From the NCBI RefSeq assembly GCF_029227915.1, contig NC_079879.1, positions 23,636,501 through 23,700,500 of the forward strand: 64,000 nt of DNA, in the 5' to 3' direction. Below, piece after piece: positions 46,909 to 58,057 of this stretch; positions within the stretch are counted from its first letter, which is position 1, and every line of letters begins with the position of its first letter. Position numbers and translations under genes: made by a program. Under the pieces are notes generated by a model. The model was not told the origin of the DNA, ran no database searches, and saw nothing but the letters and a program-made list of their open reading frames with translations. This DNA is from Hydractinia symbiolongicarpus (lineage: Eukaryota > Cnidaria > Hydrozoa > Anthoathecata > Hydractiniidae).

Positions 46909-48195
46909 CAGACTACCGCTTCCAAAAAGAAAAAAAATGACGACGTTATCTTTGCCAAGCCACACCCGCTTGTAGCGACAATTGAACCTGTGAAGCAACC
47001 AGAATGTAAACAGAAAGAACGCAATAGATCAAGATCATCCGATCCATCGGTCTGTCGAAACAAACGGAACAAAGAAAGTCGAAGTCAAACTAATAGCAGG
47101 CCGACGAGTCCAGAATTTGTGATGGGACAGAAAGGTAAAGCGTCACGTTCCAGTAGTTTGACCACAATAAGTCGTGTGGGAAAATGCGAAGTCATGTCGC
47201 GAAGTACAGATTCCTTGGTTGTTTCCAAATCCATGCAAAAAAAACTTTCATATAAAGATGTGGATTTGTCGTCTGCCAGTGGTAAAAAGAAAGTCAGCAT
47301 TGACAAAAAAGAAAACATAACAGCTGTAGAAGAGTTATTAGCTGCTTGCTTGTCTTCGGAAGATGTTACCTGCAGGGAGACAGCAGGGAATGAAAATAGT
47401 GAAAGGAGTGATTCAGATAGCATCGTTAGTCCACCAGCTGTCAATGACACTTCTAATGGATTTCAGACGTCCTCAGAAATTATCAATTCTCCTGATGAGC
47501 CTCACATTACTGTTGGCGAAAAGTCACCTGTTAACGGCGATGTTAATGAAACTTCTGAGAACAGTAACGACAAGGTGAAGCAAGTCAATGGTATTGATGG
47601 TAAAGAAAACATAGATAGTGGTGCTAAGAAAGAGAGCAAATCTAGAAGTGACCCATATTGGGTAGATTCGATTCCTATTGCTGACCGTCGGAATGTAGTG
47701 AAGCTGTTGCCTCCGGTTGCGAACTTGTTCTACACTGCTACCAAGTTATGGGATCGTTGTTGGCAAGATATAGAATTGTTGAATGTGCAACGCCTCTTGC
47801 AGTCTCGAGCTGTCATACAATTTTTCTTACACGATACATACTTGCATCGGTTTTATGATTCTTTTAAAGATGGTATTCTCCATGTGTCGGGTGATACAAG
47901 CATTCTGTTCTCTCAACAGAAAACATCGCGCTACTTGATATTTCGGGACCATTACAAAAAGACTTTCTTAGGAATGGCAAAGATTGAAGGTAGTACTAGC
48001 AACTTCAACAACCCGCAAGAGTGGCCTGTTACATATCTGTGTCTATCGGCGACCTTCCTGACGCCTCGTAAGTGGAGAAAAAACATTCATAAGCCATTAA
48101 CTTTGATCGAATTGAGAGATGCCAAAAGCATGGTGCAGTATTTGAGAGATTCCATCAAAAGTGGGCGAACGAAGCCGTTGTTTCCTGACGTATAC
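46909..48195 (+). CDS. Tudor gene, exon 11: disordered linker and YTH-like repeat copy 1
   Basis: Acceptor TTTAACCAG, 429 codons, donor TAC|GTAAGT. The first 240 residues are low-complexity, rich in Ser, Lys and Glu (RSRSSDPSVCRNKRNKESRS). The last ~150 form copy 1 of the repeat domain: WDRCWQDIELLNV, FFLHDTYLHRFYDSFKDGIL, SRYLIFRDHYKKTFLGMAKI, VTYLCLSATF, then TKPLFPDVY right at the splice site. The YTH fold is suggested by order and spacing: [RQ]xFF, SxxxxG[VIL][WL], YL[VIL]F, F[QCL]G[VM]A, then [FV]xxxWI-like strands. The pocket Trp is Leu here. Next exon starts PWSGVPP, as after every other copy. Confidence 0.75.
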
Positions 48196-48928
48196 GTAAG
48201 TAGTTTACGTGCGACTATTATAGTTCACCTAACATGTCGTAATCATAAAAACCTCCGGTGCTATTAAAGGGTTAGTGTTAAACAAGGCAAAACATCGATT
48301 GCCTCGCTCATTTCAGTCGTGTTCACATGAGTGATTACGATTTGTTAAATACCATATTTTTTTCGTTTTTTTTTTTCTTTTTTGCGTACCTCGCTTATAT
48401 TTTTTTTTCATATCAACATTTTGTGGCATGTCAATACCAAAGTTGTATTTTTGTCAATACTATCGTAAAAAACCCATGTGAATGTGCAAGGCTTTTCTTA
48501 AGAAAAAAACCCAGAACAATTAAGAACAATTATGAGGCAAACTATGCTTGCATTAGAACTTCAGGGAGATGTCACTTTTAAATCCACAGTATACGGTATT
48601 TGAAACTGGGGCTATGATCTCTGGGCGCAATGCTTCACCACGAAACCACAACTTTTCCTCTACTTAGCCCACACACAATATGTTTAACTTGAGAAATCAC
48701 GTGTTTGCTTGCTCAAAGTGGAGCTTACACAAGCTTTAGAACAAGGAAAGGAGGCTAATAAGAACTGGCGCTTTTTCGCCGTTTTTGTTTCTTTATTTAC
48801 TCACCCAATACTGCTGTTACAAGTCAAGTGCTTCGTTTTTTTTGTGTTGCTTATCAAATAAAACAACAAGTATGTTCCGAAAGATCGTGACAACTACAAA
48901 TTTGTATGAGCCCATCTTTTTTTTTTAG

Positions 48929-49508
48929 CCTTGGTCCGGTGTTCCACCGTTATTGGACGAAATAGTGAAACCGGATAAGACTAAAAAGAAAGAAATCCCA
49001 TCGTTGTTTTCATTCGAACTCTTTCAATCCAACAACTCACCCAAAGAATCTTGGGATGACGAAGAACAAGAAGAAGACACAACACCTTCTGGATATGCTG
49101 CGAAAGGTGTAACCCCCGATCTCATCACTACTACTACTGCGTTGCTAGGTGATCCTGTACCTTCCTCAGATGTAACTGATGGCACGACTATTTCATCGTG
49201 TGCAAGTGAGAAAGCATTACCAATCGGTCCACAGGAAGAAGTCCAGAAAGAAATCCCACCTGAGGATGGCGCAACAAGGATGAATTTTCAACCTAAAAGA
49301 ATCCTTCAAAGATATGATGGTGTTGAAGCGGAAGAAAAGGGACTAGCTGGAATCGAGGCTCTTCATGTTAAATCTGAAAATGCGGAGGGAAGTGAAAGTT
49401 GTGAGAATTTACCACAAAAAATCTCTCCTGTTCCAAGGGAGATCACTCTAAGGAAGCATATATGTGGTGGGTATTACGACGAGACAGGCATGTGGTATCC
49501 CAGTGTCG
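48929..49508 (+). CDS. Tudor gene, exon 12
   Basis: Begins PWSGVPPLLDEIV after TTTTTTTTAG in phase 0. The rest is acidic and disordered (SWDDEEQEEDTTPSG) and ends GGYYDETGMWYPSV at a phase-1 donor (G|GTATGT). No folded domain is seen apart from the PWSGVPP cap of repeat copy 1. Confidence 0.75.
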
Positions 49509-49986
49509 GTATGTTGATTACCTTTTTTATGATTCTCATTTGTGTGTTTTTTTAGTAGGTGCGTCCATTTTTAAATTGTTAAAGCTACTTCTAGCCCCTT
49601 TTTATTCCTCGCACACACACGCACACACACACTCTCTCCGCTAAGTTTTGAGGCCTATACTTGCACACCAATTTTATATTTGCAGAACCATGACAAATGA
49701 AATATTAAATAGCCGTATATGGTTAACAAAGTGTTAAAAAAGTCCATTGGGCCAGGAAGCAGAGGTTCAAAGTTATTGGGTTCTAAAGGAAAGTACACAG
49801 AAGTCATGCAACTCACAGTTTAATTTTTATGTACACTTTTCAATCTGTTCATTAACCCAAATAAATTGTTTTGTTCGTTCTTAATTGCGTTAATGAAACA
49901 GTAAAAGCTAAATACTGTTTTTGTGCATCGTCTAACTAGGCAATGGGGTACCACCAGATGTAAGTTGTCTCTCCAGATGTAAGGTG

Positions 49987-50013
49987 TCTCTCTCTCTCTC
50001 TCTCTCTCTCTCA
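49987..50013. repeat. (TC)n microsatellite
   Basis: About 13 TC units in the last intron of the Tudor gene. An (AC)n run lies at about 49611-49630 in the same intron. Confidence 0.9.
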
Positions 50014-50065
50014 TATTTTATGATTTGTCACCCACATTTCGTAACTAATTTTTTTTATTGTGTAG

Positions 50066-50418
50066 ATGCAGCCAAAATTATTCCAGTGCGTAAATTATCG
50101 GAACACAACATAGATCAGAATGAGAATCTAGTTTCACCAGATATTTTGCATCAAAATGACGAGCCTACTGAAGAGCAGAATAAAACAGTAGCGCCAAATA
50201 CCATGCTTCAAAACCACGTGACTGTCATTGACGAGGATGAAGATTTCGAGAAAAGCGATATGGAGAATATTGAAAAAAGCATCGAACGACTGATTGAGTC
50301 GCCGACGTTCGCGTCTTACTCTGATGACAATGAACATGAGGTGGAAGAAAACCAGAGATTGGAAAGAAACTGTGACGTATTTGGAGTGGCAAAAGAAGAT
50401 TTGGAAGACGTGCACTAA
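50066..50418 (+). CDS. Tudor gene, last exon
   Basis: Acceptor TTATTGTGTAG, 117 codons to TAA: AAKIIPVRKLSEHNIDQNEN, an acidic stretch VIDEDEDFEKSDMENIEKSI and the end VAKEDLEDVH. The whole model (exons 33746-50418) totals 3276 coding bases in one frame, about 1091 residues. A possible polyadenylation signal AATAAA lies near 51233. Confidence 0.7.
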
Positions 50419-51636
50419 AAACAGTGAAAAACAAAAATTAAAAAATTTGGATGGGAAGGTTGTGTTTCTATATTTCTATTCTATTCTGTTTATTTTTATT
50501 TTTTTATTTACATTTTTTAATTTTTCCAATTTTCTTTCGTTTGTTCTACTTTTATATACTCGTGTTATTTGCTGGTTTTTTTTTTACTAAACAGCCTGCA
50601 AACCGTAGTTTTGTTGTGATCATCCTCGTTAAAATTCAACTGATTATCCACTGTCCAAATCTCAACCTTTACCCACCATGTGACCATGCCCTGTCCCTGA
50701 TTTATTTAGTTTCTTTTTTAAGAATAAACTAAATAACGTATTCCATACCCCATGCAGCTACCCAAATGTAGTTAATTACAGTTCTCGCTTCTTGCGCCCC
50801 TTTTTACTGCACTTCTCAGCAGCCGCCATACTTTGGATGCTATTTTTTGTCATGTCTTCTAAAGACATTTTTTTATAAGTATCTAGCGTGAAAAAAGAAA
50901 GTTGATATTTTGTTGTGTAGATTTCTATGGATTATATTTATATAGAGAAATATTTATTTAGAAATAATAGAGAGATTTTTTTGTTGTTATTTAGACTTTA
51001 TTCGCATGTTGTTTATATATTTATATATATATTTTCCATATCTTTGAGTTGTTTACGTACTTTTGAAAGTATCATGAAAATAATTGTTTATGATTTCTTA
51101 ACAATTTTTCAGTTTTATCTCTATACTATTAATACCTGCATTTTATCAATCCGCAAAATGGTACCACAGTAGCAATAGCTACAAGCTGTCTCTTCGCGAT
51201 TTTATAGCTGTGCCACAGACACAGAATTGATAAATAAAGGACGGACAAACCCTTGCATTTTTCTACAGGGTACCCACTAGTTTATATCAAAGACTTTCCG
51301 CTTGTGAGCATAAGACGGTATAGCTACGAGCGAATTTCACTGGATTTTTCTACGTGGTTACTAATAGATCTTTTTTATTGTCAGCCTCGGTTTGCTAGAA
51401 TCTGTTACATTTTTTAATTTGTCTTCTGCTTGGTGATTTTAAATATTTCCTCTTTTCTTTTCTGGTTTCTTGGTACTTTAAAGTCTCCAGCTGGGCTTGT
51501 CTGCTGGTTTAGACTAGGAATTAACCAGAAGCATGAGAACAAGACATCATCTTGTGTTTTACATCTTTTTCTGTTAAAAACTTTGTTTAATGTCACTTGT
51601 TATTTCTATTTTGCACGTTTAGAAAAAAAAATAAAA

Positions 51637-52533
51637 ATGCCAGACGTCACAGATGAAGCTATCGAAAGAATCGGCAACTCCCTACGGGATGTAAACAGAC
51701 CGTTAAAAGATCGTTTTAGAGCTTTGTTTACACTAAGAAACTTATCCACAGACAAATGCATAGACGAAATCATAAAAAGTTTTGGCGATTCTTCAGCGCT
51801 TTTGAAACACGAGTTGGCGTATTGTCTCGGTCAAATGCGAAATTTGAAAGCCGTTTCGTTTTTGTGGACGGTACTGGAGAACGACAAGGAAGAAACCATC
51901 GTACGCCATGAAGCTGGGGAAGCTTTAGGTGCTATAGGTGCCACCAGCGCACTACCACTTCTGCGAAAATACAGCCAGCATCATATACCAGAGATAGCTG
52001 AAACTTGTCAGTTAGCCGTGGAGAGAATTAACTGGTTGGAAAAACAAAATGAAGAAGGCGCCAATCAATTCAAGTCTGTCGACCCTGCTCCACCAATAAA
52101 AACAGATTGTAGTGTCGAAGAGCTTTCACAAACTTTATTAAATGAGAAACTGAGTTTGTTCGAGCGATACAGAGCTATGTTTACCCTTCGTGACCGTGGA
52201 AGTGAAGAAGATATTCTCGCCTTGTGTAAAGGATTAAAATGCGCCAGTGCGCTGTTTCGCCACGAGATCGCGTTCGTACTTGGTCAAGTGGCGCACCCTG
52301 CTTCTACCGACGCTTTAAGAATATCTCTGGAGAATACGCAAGAACAGCCGATGGTACGCCACGAGTGTGCGGAAGCTCTCGGCGCCATTGCCACCGATGA
52401 ATGTTTTAAGATCTTGGAAAAGCATGTTGGCGACGACGAGCGTGTTGTGCGAGAGAGTTGTGACGTTGCGTTAGATATGTGCGAATATGAAAATTCAGAT
52501 CAGTTTCAATACGCTGACGGGTTGACTAAGTGA
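51637..52533 (+). CDS. DOHH: Deoxyhypusine hydroxylase
   Basis: Intact, intronless 298-residue frame from ATG (51637, A-rich AAAAATG context). DOHH hydroxylates deoxyhypusine on translation factor eIF5A, completing hypusine. The HEAT-repeat all-helical protein shows the four His-Glu metal pairs of the di-iron centre: LKHELAYCLGQ (58-59), VRHEAGEALGA (91-92), FRHEIAFVLGQ (208-209) and VRHECAEALGA (241-242). The two halves are internal duplicates, with RFRALFTLRNL and RYRAMFTLRDR starting each. Length is normal for animals (about 300). A TTTAG just upstream could be the 3' end of a 5'-leader intron. It lies between the two genes that share the YTH-like repeat, on the same strand, with short spacers. 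Confidence 0.97.
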   Translation: MPDVTDEAIERIGNSLRDVNRPLKDRFRALFTLRNLSTDKCIDEIIKSFGDSSALLKHELAYCLGQMRNLKAVSFLWTVLENDKEETIVRHEAGEALGAIGATSALPLLRKYSQHHIPEIAETCQLAVERINWLEKQNEEGANQFKSVDPAPPIKTDCSVEELSQTLLNEKLSLFERYRAMFTLRDRGSEEDILALCKGLKCASALFRHEIAFVLGQVAHPASTDALRISLENTQEQPMVRHECAEALGAIATDECFKILEKHVGDDERVVRESCDVALDMCEYENSDQFQYADGLTK

Positions 52534-53267
52534 GGCAAACAGAAATTGTAATTTTAATTTCTTACATCTTGAAATATTTTGTTTGTAAATAAGAAAGTAC
52601 CCTGTCAAGAAAACGGTTTATTGTTGTGTCTCTGTTTACAATTTTTATGATTATTATACCCTAAATATAGATTTTGCTTTATCAAAACTTTAATATTCTT
52701 ACGTCATATCTTTGATTGAAGCTGGAGCAGAAGTTAAAATTCTGCGTTTATGAATGTTAGGTCCACAAGTATATACTTTTCATTTTTTTCTTTTTTAATA
52801 ATAGTGAAAAATGGAAATTTGGTCATATTTTTTTTGGCGATGAGACCTTTGTCCGACTAACTTTTTTGAGAAAATGTGTAATTTAGGGATGGCTCACAAA
52901 CCGAAAAGTGTTCGCTAAACGTCAATCCAAAGTTTTAATTTTACGCCCTTCCACCCTATTTCCCTCCCTTAACGCCATCAAAAAATTTAATATACAAGTA
53001 TCGTTCTTCCGCAAAATCACAATCACTCGGACATACGCCCTTCTAAAGCATGTCGACCACAAATCAGTTCAAACTAAATTCTATGCTCCATTCGATTTGT
53101 GAGTCAAATCTTAAGTGTGATGCTTCTGTAAAGAATGTGATTATTTTGAAATTACATGTTACGGATAGATCACAACATTAAAAACTCTCGTGTGTTTAGT
53201 AAAGCGCTCTTTCTTTTACATTTTTTTATTGTTGAATTTTATTTCTAGTTTTTCAGTTTATCACACA

Positions 53268-54305
53268 ATGAGAGAATCATCATCATCATACTGTTCAGAG
53301 CAGTATCATTCCTTCACGGAAATCAAAGCTGACATGAAACGCCGCGAGACTGATGCGGCGAAGAAAAATACACTCGAATACAAGACTCGATACGCGGTCA
53401 ATAAAAAAGACAAGGAATTACAATTGCAAAAGAACGTGAAAATGTTCGAAAATGATTTCAAAAAAATGGTGTCCAAATGTGGAAAATATAACCCGCAGAT
53501 CAATGGAAAGTTCCGCTTCGATGGTCACCCCAGACTGCCTCGGCAACCGTTGTGTTTGCCCTCTCAAACAATTTCAAGCACGGATGGGCAGTCGCAACAA
53601 GGATGTCTTAGTAAATCTTCGTACTTCTTTGAAACACACATTCCACAAGAATGTAACAGAAACTATTTCGAAAGTTGGAACTCCTCCACTGTATCTCCTT
53701 CCATGTCTAATGTGCGTTCGAACGGAAATGGAATATTACCGACACCGAATATAGCTTGCTCGCAAAAGGCTCCCGCGGAGAAGAACTTTGAATTAAAAGA
53801 CGCCATCATGCCTCCCATTCATAACATTTGCGATTTTGACGCGTCTACGCTATCCTGTTACTCGTGGGAAGAAATCGAGAAAAAGAACGTTAACGAGATA
53901 ATCGAGCAAAAAAGAGCTCAAAGGTTTTTTCGGCTAGACGTCACTCAACATCAAATATATAAATCCCTCATAAATAATGGCAGACTCGAGCTCCCACGTG
54001 ATATTATAAAAGCACTTTCGTGCATATCACCGGCGTATGTGAATTATTTCTTCCTGCAAGAGTGTACGACCCAAATCGAGAGCAGCGTGCAGTTGATAGG
54101 CATAGCTCAACTTTGTGAACCTGTCCCGGTGTTTGACGAATACGGTAGTAGCGAAGTTTACGTGGTGTATTACTGCTTGTCAAGAAGTGGTATTGACACG
54201 AGGATGTTCGATGTTAACAGTCAAGTTAACGACAGACACCTCTTGCAGAGGTATAGTCAAGTTTTAAACGACAAGGCAGCTCAGCCGTTCATTCCAGAAA
54301 TATAC
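53268..54305 (+). CDS. YTH-like repeat protein, exon 1 (repeat copy 2)
   Basis: ATG at 53268 lies just after a possible acceptor (TTTTTCAG); an upstream ATG-less frame is also open. The first 100 residues are charged and probably coiled coil (KKDKELQLQKNVKMFENDFK), followed by a disordered stretch. From about 53852 comes repeat copy 2: CYSWEEIEKKNVNEI, AQRFFRLDVTQHQIYKSLIN, NGRLEL, NYFFLQE, QLIGIAQL, VYVVYYCLSR and PFIPEIY at the splice donor (phase 0). In the 23-residue YTH entry block R-x-F plus G-x-[WL] can be aligned without gaps; the expected Trp is Leu. Confidence 0.75.
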
Positions 54306-54983
54306 GTAAGTTTTTTTCCTTGCATCTGATATGGATTTTGTGATAATGGAATGTTTTAGTATGTAGGTTGAACAAATCTTTTGGTCAGTAATCTTTTTGT
54401 ATAAACAGAACGTGACTACAAAAATAGGTCTAACCAGAGTCTTAACCAGGTATGTATGTTACTGTTGTAAAGCATATACCGTGTGGAATATCTTAAATGC
54501 TTCACTCAGCAGTCTTTAACTCTAATAGGCCCTAAATATTGTTTTTCTAGGGACATATGCTCCTATAAAGAATTTACAAATTAAAAAAAAAATGAGAAAT
54601 TAAAGTTGGCTCTATTGCAAAATAGTTTTAAAGGCTCTTGAAAAAGTTGAGTAAGAACAGTAAAAAAGTTTTTTTCTTATTTTTAAGTTATCTGAAGTTA
54701 AAAACCTGAAATTTGTTTAATATCATCAAAAAATACTAAAAAGCTTTCTTAGTGTTCATATTCTATACTTTTTTGAGCTTTTGAACATAAGTTTCCTTAT
54801 CAGTAAGTCAGGAAGGTATCCAGCTAAAAGCTACAAAGCGACGCGCTTTTAGTATGTTATTTTACCCAAAAAGCTTTTGAACGGTACTAAATGCGTATAT
54901 TGGAATTTATTCTGGCCTGTCTGTTAATAACACGAACTGATACTGATACAAAGTTTTTACCTTTTCTTTTTTTTACTTTTCAG

Positions 54984-55040
54984 CCATATTCTGGTGTAGT
55001 ACCGGATTATCTACGAACTAGCGGCTTTTCACTTTCTGCG
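54984..55040 (+). CDS. YTH-like repeat protein, exon 2
   Basis: 19 codons, PYSGVVPDYLRTSGFSLSA, between TTTTCAG and GCG|GTAAGT, phase 0. PYSGVVP is the cap that follows repeat copy 2, equivalent to PWSGVPP in the Tudor gene. Confidence 0.75.
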
Positions 55041-55400
55041 GTAAGTATTATTTGAACGTGGAGAGAGCAGAGTTGAAAACTTTGGCTTGTTGACTGCGGT
55101 TTTTTCTAAGCTGTTTTGGAACTCATGCAATAAAATGTTTACAGGTTGTGTAAAGAATACGAATAAGATGTTAAATGTGCTATTTTTTGTATACGTTGTT
55201 ATATATATATTATAAATTTACATATTTTTTAGGGCGGTGTTGAAATTTTCTTATGCCTTTTTTGTGTGCTCCAGATATTCTTATTTTGTTTGTTTAAAGG
55301 CAGTGTGATAATCGCTTATACTATGAGGTGTTCTAATCAATCGCTATTGCTAGCGTAGCGTTTTTATCGTTGTTACCGTTTTTTTGTTTCGTAATTTTAG

Positions 55401-56021
55401 CGGACTAGTAAAGATCACGGGCAGGTTAATAAGGACGATATGAAGGATGTAAACAGTGAAGTCGCATACGACAAATTCGACTTTTATGATGACATCGACG
55501 CCACGACAGTTGCAACTTTGCCGCCGCTTAAGAGGCTGCAGAATTCAGACAAGACTTTAAACATTGAACCATGGGAAACACTCGAATATAGAAATCTGGA
55601 AGAAATATCAGAATGCATTCAATCGAGATATTTTATTTACGACGTGACGTTAGAAAATCTTCGACTGTCGTTACGACAAAACGGCGAACTAAAAGTGGAA
55701 AATTTTATGTGTGATATCCTTGCCAATGTGAGAAGTCGGCCTACATATTTAGTACTAAGGGAGGCTCGTGGTGAACGAGCGGCGACAAAGCCAGTCATAG
55801 GTGTTGCTTTTGCTGCGTCGAACAGCGAAGTAATTGGTCAACTACGAATTGTGTTTTTATGTTTGTCAAGACCGAGATACGTTGGTAGTCCGTGGTGCGA
55901 TGAAGAGCTGTATACCAGTGGCCAAGAACTTGTTCACAAAGAAGATATTCGAATTCTCTTGGACGAGTATAAGATGTCGTTGAGACACAACAAAGTGGAA
56001 GCAGTGTTCCATGATGTTTAT
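55401..56021 (+). CDS. YTH-like repeat protein, exon 3 (repeat copy 3)
   Basis: 207 codons, phase 0 at both ends. After an acidic lead-in comes copy 3: EPWETLEYRNLEEI, SRYFIYDVTLENLRLSLRQN, PTYLVLRE, VIGVAFAAS, LRIVFLCLSRPRY, then YTSGQELVHKEDIRILLDEY and VFHDVY at the donor. GQEL before a helix is comparable to the RDGQEI plus helix of YTH domains. The pocket Trp is Leu (NGEL). Confidence 0.8.
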
Positions 56022-56808
56022 GTAAGATTATTTTTGTAAATCTTCTTATTTTTTTCTACTTTTATATTAATTTGCCTTAAAATGGATCGTAGGTAAGTAA
56101 CACATTTAAAGGCGTGAATATTAGGTTTTAATTTTATCAAGGGGAAACTTCGGAAACGTTTGCAAAAATCGATCACAAAACACAGTTTAAGGAAAGGTAA
56201 TGGTTACTGCATGAGATATTTAAAGCATTATCATTTTCAAAATAGGCTTTATTCTGGTGTCTGCAGGTCTTTGAAAACACGAGAAACCCTGAAAACTGAT
56301 TAAGTAAAATTTTAGGTAACTATTATTTTTGCGCGGTTGAATCATGAAAACCTTGAAGCATGGGTGTTTCATTGAATTTTCCGAACTTTTCTTCTCGATT
56401 TTCCTCCCCCTAAGGTGGAGGTCGCGAAAGATAAGGGGTCATGGAAGTGACTAGGTATTGTCCGTTTACCTAATGCACTAATGTAATTCACTGCTTGATG
56501 ACTTAGCAAGCAAAAAAGCGTTTGTGATAGAGAGGATTAAATCTATTCTAAAATATTGATATGTTGCCCACACGCTTCACAGGAGTGGATGGGGGAATAG
56601 TAAGATTTAGGGATTTTGAGATTTAGGTCAGGCAGCGAGAGGGTAAAATCTAAACTAAACTAATCAATGATTTATTGGTCACCCTGTATAGAGAAAAAAA
56701 GGTATTAAAACTTCTGAATGTTACTTCTGAAAACTGACGTGATAGAATCTCTTTCATCTTCTGTCTTGTTTATGTTGAATAAAAATACCGCTCTGTCATA
56801 TCTTTCAG

Positions 56809-57708
56809 CCTTGGTCTGGAAATCCTCCAGTGGTCAGGATGAAGAGTAATGAACAAGTTTTGAAATTAAAACAGATGGACAACGAAGACCATCACTGTGC
56901 TACACGAAGCGACTCAAATCACAACAAACTGAGTTCTGAAAAGATATCCCCTACAACTCCAAGTAAACAGTTTAAAAAAAAGACGCACAGTCCTCAGCAA
57001 ACCGCCCCTTTAACACCGAAGAAAAAACAACCAAATCCAGGAATTCCAAACAAGAGCAGTTTTTCCACGCCGAAAAAGCATCAAAATCTCAAGAATAGTT
57101 CTTTATTGACGCAAGGTACTCCGAAGAATGCAAGTCCACCACGCAATAAAAGTCTGTCACGCAATACCAGACGCCCATCGCGCCTGCTACCTAATCTTAA
57201 GGGTTTGTATGTGGGCTGTACAAAAGAGTTCTGCTCAGACAGTTGGCAAATGTTAGAAAAAAACAACATTGAACAGTTGACGCATATTTGTGGCGACATC
57301 GAGTTTTACTTATGCGATACTAACATTTACAATATCCGTCAGTCGTTCAAAACTTCTTTGTTGGAAATATCTGAAAGTAACGTGCAAAATCTTGCGTCAT
57401 CAGGCCGTGGTCGAAAATATTTTGTACTGCGGACACACGTACACGATCAAAACACCCTGTCTATCATTGGTATTGCGAACGTTCTCGTTTCTGACTGCTT
57501 GATTAAGGTTCCAAATAAAAGCGGATATTTTTATGCTAAGGTTTTATACTATTGCTTATCACTGCCGAATTTGCGAGGTAATCCTTTGTTACGGCCCACG
57601 CATTGCGACGGTATGGAGATTTACGCGCATATTGTCAACCAACTGTGTCAACAATACATGATGTGTTTGAAAGAAGGGAAGGCTCGACCAATCTTCAATG
57701 ATATTTTT
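56809..57708 (+). CDS. YTH-like repeat protein, exon 4 (repeat copy 4)
   Basis: Starts PWSGNPPVVRMK after TCTTTCAG, 300 codons. A basic, Pro/Ser/Thr-rich linker (TPSKQFKKKTHSPQQTAPLT) leads to copy 4: CSDSWQMLEKNNIEQL, EFYLCDTNIYNIRQSFKTS, RKYFVLRTHV, SIIGIANVLV, AKVLYYCLSLPNL, then CDGMEIYAHIVNQLCQQYMM and PIFNDIF at the donor. CDGMEI...QLC is very like RDGQEI...QLC of YTHDC1-type YTH domains, and PIFNDIF is like the SIFDDF end of YTHDF proteins. Confidence 0.8.
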
Positions 57709-58057
57709 GTAAGTTTGTTTCTTTACTGATTTTATTGGTTTTTGTATCTATTTATAACGCTGGTGGTGTGAAATCTGTTCCAGTGTCCCACAAGTGTTGT
57801 ACTCGGCTAGGATTTATCCGTTAACAGCCCTACCTGGCGCTTGCCAGATTTTATATGCCCTGACATCACAGAATATGTTTCCTTTTGAATATCAAGAAAA
57901 ACTTTAATAAATTCGTACAGTTTTTATTTGTGTGTACTTATGATACTTAAAAATAAGCCTAAAAAATTAATACGCGCTAAGTATGTTCATGTCTTTTTGT
58001 GCGAAATAGTTCGCACAAAAATTACGAATAAGGTAACGTAGACAAATTTCTTTTTAG

